A DNA stretch of 6,176 nt from an uncultured Sphingosinicella sp. (GTDB lineage: Bacteria; Pseudomonadota; Alphaproteobacteria; Sphingomonadales; Sphingomonadaceae): contig CAMPIH010000140.1 in the NCBI GenBank assembly GCA_946886275.1, positions 1-6,176 on the forward strand. The letters run 5' to 3'. The translations under genes and the position numbers were made by a program. The notes under the pieces are model-generated. The model had not been told where the DNA came from. It did no database searches and worked only from the letters and a program-made list of their open reading frames with translations. Each line of letters opens with the position of its first letter. Positions within the stretch are counted from its first letter, which is position 1. Below, piece by piece: positions 3,404 through 6,176 of the stretch.

Positions 3404-6176
3404 ATGAACACCGATGATGCTGCCGCGCACCAGGTCACTTCCGGGGGAAGCGGCGCCGGCAGCGGAGGCGGCATGGCAGGGGAAGAGGGGCTGCTGGATG
3501 CCCTGAGCCGGGCGCTGTGCGACGGTGCCCTTCCCGGCGAGCTCGACGAGTTCAGCCGCGAGGATTGCCGCGCCGCCGCCCTGTTCATCGCCACCTGCGC
3601 CGCCCGCCGCCCGCCCGGAATCGCCCTCGTCCGGCTGGAATCGCTCAGCACCAAGCTCGGCCACCGGCGGATGCGCCTGTGCATCGCCAATGACGACATG
3701 CCCTTCCTGGTCGATTCGGTGGCGGCGGCGATCGCCGCCCGGGGCCTCATCATCCATCGCCTGCTTCACCCGGTGGTCTGCGTCGAGCGCGATTCCGAAG
3801 GCTGCCTGATCTCGGTCGAGCCGCTGTGCGACGACAAGAACCGGCGCGAATCGATCATGTATATCGAAGTCGACCGCGCCGACGCCCGAGCCCGAACCGA
3901 ACTGGTGACCGAGCTCCACCGCGCCCTCGCCGACGTTCGCGCGGCGGTGACCGACTGGCCGGCGATGCAGGCGCAGATGCGGGTCGACGCCGACCGGATC
4001 GAGAATGAGGAAGGGCGGGCCCTGCTCCACTGGTTCGCCGACGGCGCAATGACCCTGCTCGGCTATCATGTCGAGCGGCCGACCGGGCAGCCGACCGAGG
4101 CTCTCGGCATTTTCAGGCTCCCGGGCGAACCGACCGACGAAGGCGGCTGCATGGGCGCGATCCGTTATTTCGAGGGAGGCGGCGAGATTCCGCTGATGGC
4201 GAAGGCGGACCGCAAGTCGACCGTCCACCGAGGCGTGCCGCTCGATCTCGTCGTCGTTCCTGTCCGCGAGGGCGATCGAATCACCGGCGTCGGAGTCCAT
4301 GTCGGGCTGTGGACGAGCCAGGCGCTGGGTGCGCCGGTCGAGAAGGTGCCCGTGCTTCGCCAGCGTCTCGCCGAGCTCGAGCGGGAATTCGATTTCGATC
4401 CTTCTGGACATAGCGGCAAGGCGCTTCGCCATGCCATGACCTCCCTTCCGCACGATCTCCTGATCAATCTCGGCCGCGACGCCCTCCGTGAGCTCGTCGT
4501 CATCGCCATGTCGCTGGCCGATCGGCCGCGGCCGACCCTCGCTCTGTTCCGTTCGATCCTGAAAGGCCATCTGTTCGCGTTCGTGTGGCTCCCGCGCGAC
4601 GAGCTCACGACCCGTCGACGCCTCGACATCGGCCGGATGATCGAGCGCGCTGCCGGAGGCAAGCAGACCAACTGGTCGGTGGACGTCGGCGACGGCGACC
4701 TCGCCTTGCTCCGCTACACCTTCACGATCGACAATGACCGGGCGACTCCGGACACCGCCGAGCTCGACCGCCAGCTCGACGAGATGGTCCGCGGCTGGGC
4801 TCCGGCGGTCGAGGCGAAGCTCGGCGAGCTGGCCGGCGACGCCCGTGCCACAAGGCTGACCCTGTCCTATGCGCCGCATTTCCCGGCCGCCTACCGGGCC
4901 CGCTACCCCGCCGACGACGCGGCGCTCGACATCATCCGGCTCGATTCGCTCGAGGACGAGAAGAAAAGGTCGGTCCGGCTCTATCGCCTGCCGATCGATC
5001 CGGAGAGCCAGCTGAGGCTCAAAATCTATCGCGAAGGCGGACTCGTTCCCCTGTCCGACGTCGTCCCGGTGCTCGAATATTTCGGCTTCCGGGTGCTCAA
5101 GGAGACCCCCACCCGGCTCGACAATGACAGCGCCCACATCCACGAATTCGCGGTGAGCCTGGCCGACGCCTCGGCCGCGGATCCGGTGATGGAGCGGGCC
5201 GGGGTGATCGAGGCCGCGGTCGCCGCCGTGCTCGAAGGACGAGCCGAAAACGACGTCTTCAACCAGCTGCTCGTCTCCGCCGGCCTCGATCCGCGCGACA
5301 TCGTCCTGTTCCGTGCCTGGTTCCGCTACCTTCGCCAGACCGGCCTTTCCTATTCGATGCAGACCGTCGTCGACGCGCTTCGGCGAGCGCCCGAGGTCAC
5401 CAAGGGGCTCATCGCCTTGTTCGACGCGAAGCACGATCCGGCCGCGGGATCCGCCGAAGCGGTCCGCTTGGCCGAGCGCCGCATCGAGCGTGGCCTTTCG
5501 GCCGTCGCCGCGATCGACGAGGACCGGATCCTCAGGCTGATCGGCGGAGTCATCGGTTCGGTGCTGAGGACCAACGCCTTCGCTCCGGCCGGCGCCGAGG
5601 CGCTCGCCTTCAAGCTCGATTCGGCACTTGTGCCGGGCCTGCCGGCGCCTCGGCCGTGGCGCGAGATCTGGGTCTACAGCCCGCGCATCGAAGGCATCCA
5701 CCTGCGCGGCGGGCCGATCGCCCGCGGCGGCCTGCGCTGGTCCGACCGGCGCGACGATTTCCGGACCGAGATCCTCGGCCTGATGAAGGCGCAGCTCGTC
5801 AAGAACGCGGTCATCGTTCCGACCGGAGCGAAGGGCGGCTTCTATCCCAAGCAGCTGCCGCCGGTGTCGAACCGCGAAGCCTGGCTCGCCGAAGGCACGG
5901 AAGCCTACCGGATCTTCATGCGGTCGCTGCTCTCGATCACCGACAATATCGTCGACGGCCGGGTCGTCCACCCGGAACATGTCGCCGTGCACGACGGCGA
6001 GGATCCCTATTTCGTCGTTGCCGCCGACAAGGGCACGGCGACCTTCTCCGACGTCGCCAACCAGATCGCGATTTCGCGCGGTTTCTGGCTCGGCGACGCC
6101 TTCGCCAGCGGCGGCTCGAACGGCTACGACCACAAGGCGATGGGGATCACCGCCAGGGGCGCCTGGGTGTCGGTCC
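3404..6176 (+). CDS. Large-type NAD-dependent glutamate dehydrogenase, 5' part (runs off the right edge)
   Basis: The frame is open for 924 codons to the window end. It encodes the cytoplasmic enzyme converting L-glutamate, NAD+ and water to 2-oxoglutarate, ammonium and NADH, used mainly in amino acid breakdown. Family members have about 1,500-1,650 residues, so roughly the last 40% is missing. Residues 1-26 are a flexible Gly/Ser-rich lead. Residues about 30-700 are the long regulatory N-terminal part, which contains ACT-like domains in this family (FLVDSVAAAIAARGL near the start is typical). The catalytic region begins near 770: GGLRWSDRRDDF at 775-786, MKAQLVKNAVIVPTGAKGGF at 794-813 with probable catalytic Lys810, VAADKGTATFSD with probable catalytic Asp875, and GGSNGYDHKAMGITARGAW to 921. 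The NAD-binding Rossmann domain lies beyond the window. GGAG at 3395-3398, five bases upstream, supports this ATG; a second in-frame ATG at 3473 would trim 23 residues. No frameshift or missing motif was seen. Confidence 0.96.
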   Translation, partial: MNTDDAAAHQVTSGGSGAGSGGGMAGEEGLLDALSRALCDGALPGELDEFSREDCRAAALFIATCAARRPPGIALVRLESLSTKLGHRRMRLCIANDDMPFLVDSVAAAIAARGLIIHRLLHPVVCVERDSEGCLISVEPLCDDKNRRESIMYIEVDRADARARTELVTELHRALADVRAAVTDWPAMQAQMRVDADRIENEEGRALLHWFADGAMTLLGYHVERPTGQPTEALGIFRLPGEPTDEGGCMGAIRYFEGGGEIPLMAKADRKSTVHRGVPLDLVVVPVREGDRITGVGVHVGLWTSQALGAPVEKVPVLRQRLAELEREFDFDPSGHSGKALRHAMTSLPHDLLINLGRDALRELVVIAMSLADRPRPTLALFRSILKGHLFAFVWLPRDELTTRRRLDIGRMIERAAGGKQTNWSVDVGDGDLALLRYTFTIDNDRATPDTAELDRQLDEMVRGWAPAVEAKLGELAGDARATRLTLSYAPHFPAAYRARYPADDAALDIIRLDSLEDEKKRSVRLYRLPIDPESQLRLKIYREGGLVPLSDVVPVLEYFGFRVLKETPTRLDNDSAHIHEFAVSLADASAADPVMERAGVIEAAVAAVLEGRAENDVFNQLLVSAGLDPRDIVLFRAWFRYLRQTGLSYSMQTVVDALRRAPEVTKGLIALFDAKHDPAAGSAEAVRLAERRIERGLSAVAAIDEDRILRLIGGVIGSVLRTNAFAPAGAEALAFKLDSALVPGLPAPRPWREIWVYSPRIEGIHLRGGPIARGGLRWSDRRDDFRTEILGLMKAQLVKNAVIVPTGAKGGFYPKQLPPVSNREAWLAEGTEAYRIFMRSLLSITDNIVDGRVVHPEHVAVHDGEDPYFVVAADKGTATFSDVANQIAISRGFWLGDAFASGGSNGYDHKAMGITARGAWVSV

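Noticed and set aside
3350..6133. A 927-residue open frame on the minus strand opposite the glutamate dehydrogenase
   Set aside because: It mirrors the codon bias of the GC-rich plus-strand gene. The plus frame carries clear glutamate dehydrogenase motifs, while the antisense product is Asp/Arg/Gly/Val-rich with no recognisable domain.

Overview
The window looks like the chromosome of a GC-rich alphaproteobacterium, most likely a sphingomonad. Three things point that way: a large-type (about 180 kDa class) NAD-dependent glutamate dehydrogenase, a PAS_5-type PAS protein of a kind common in alphaproteobacteria, and strong C/G bias at third codon positions in the right-hand three genes. The genus is an inference, because no rRNA or other phylogenetic marker is present.

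Layout. Positions 1-150 hold an open minus-strand frame with a Cys motif but no usable start. Positions 137-1120 (minus) encode a Tat-exported trypsin-like serine protease with a complete His/Asp/Ser triad and a repeated Asp/Gly/Arg-rich linker. Positions 1121-1320 contain no gene; they hold a ribosome binding site, a hairpin and a degraded-looking copy of a tRNA 3' end. Positions 1321-1396 (minus) are an intact tRNA-Thr(CGT) with encoded CCA. The divergent gap 1397-1532 carries a perfect 16-bp palindrome. After it come three plus-strand genes: a PAS_5 protein with an unrecognised C-terminal half (1533-2843), a small exported cupredoxin (2909-3292) and the first 924 codons of the glutamate dehydrogenase (3404 to the right edge).

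How the parts relate. The glutamate dehydrogenase would deaminate glutamate to 2-oxoglutarate in the cytoplasm. The cupredoxin would bind copper in the periplasm and the PAS protein is probably a sensory or regulatory cytoplasmic protein. They share a strand but are separated by 65 and 111 bases, with separate promoter-like sequences, so one operon is possible but not shown. The serine protease region is visibly more AT-rich than the right side (29 G/C in the 60 bases from 121), and the change falls at the tRNA-Thr gene. This resembles the edge of an acquired segment next to a tRNA, although no integrase is in view.

I found no convincing new multi-gene system. The best leads are the repeat-linker Tat protease beside the tRNA, the 16-bp palindrome ahead of the PAS gene, and the uncharacterised second half of the PAS protein.
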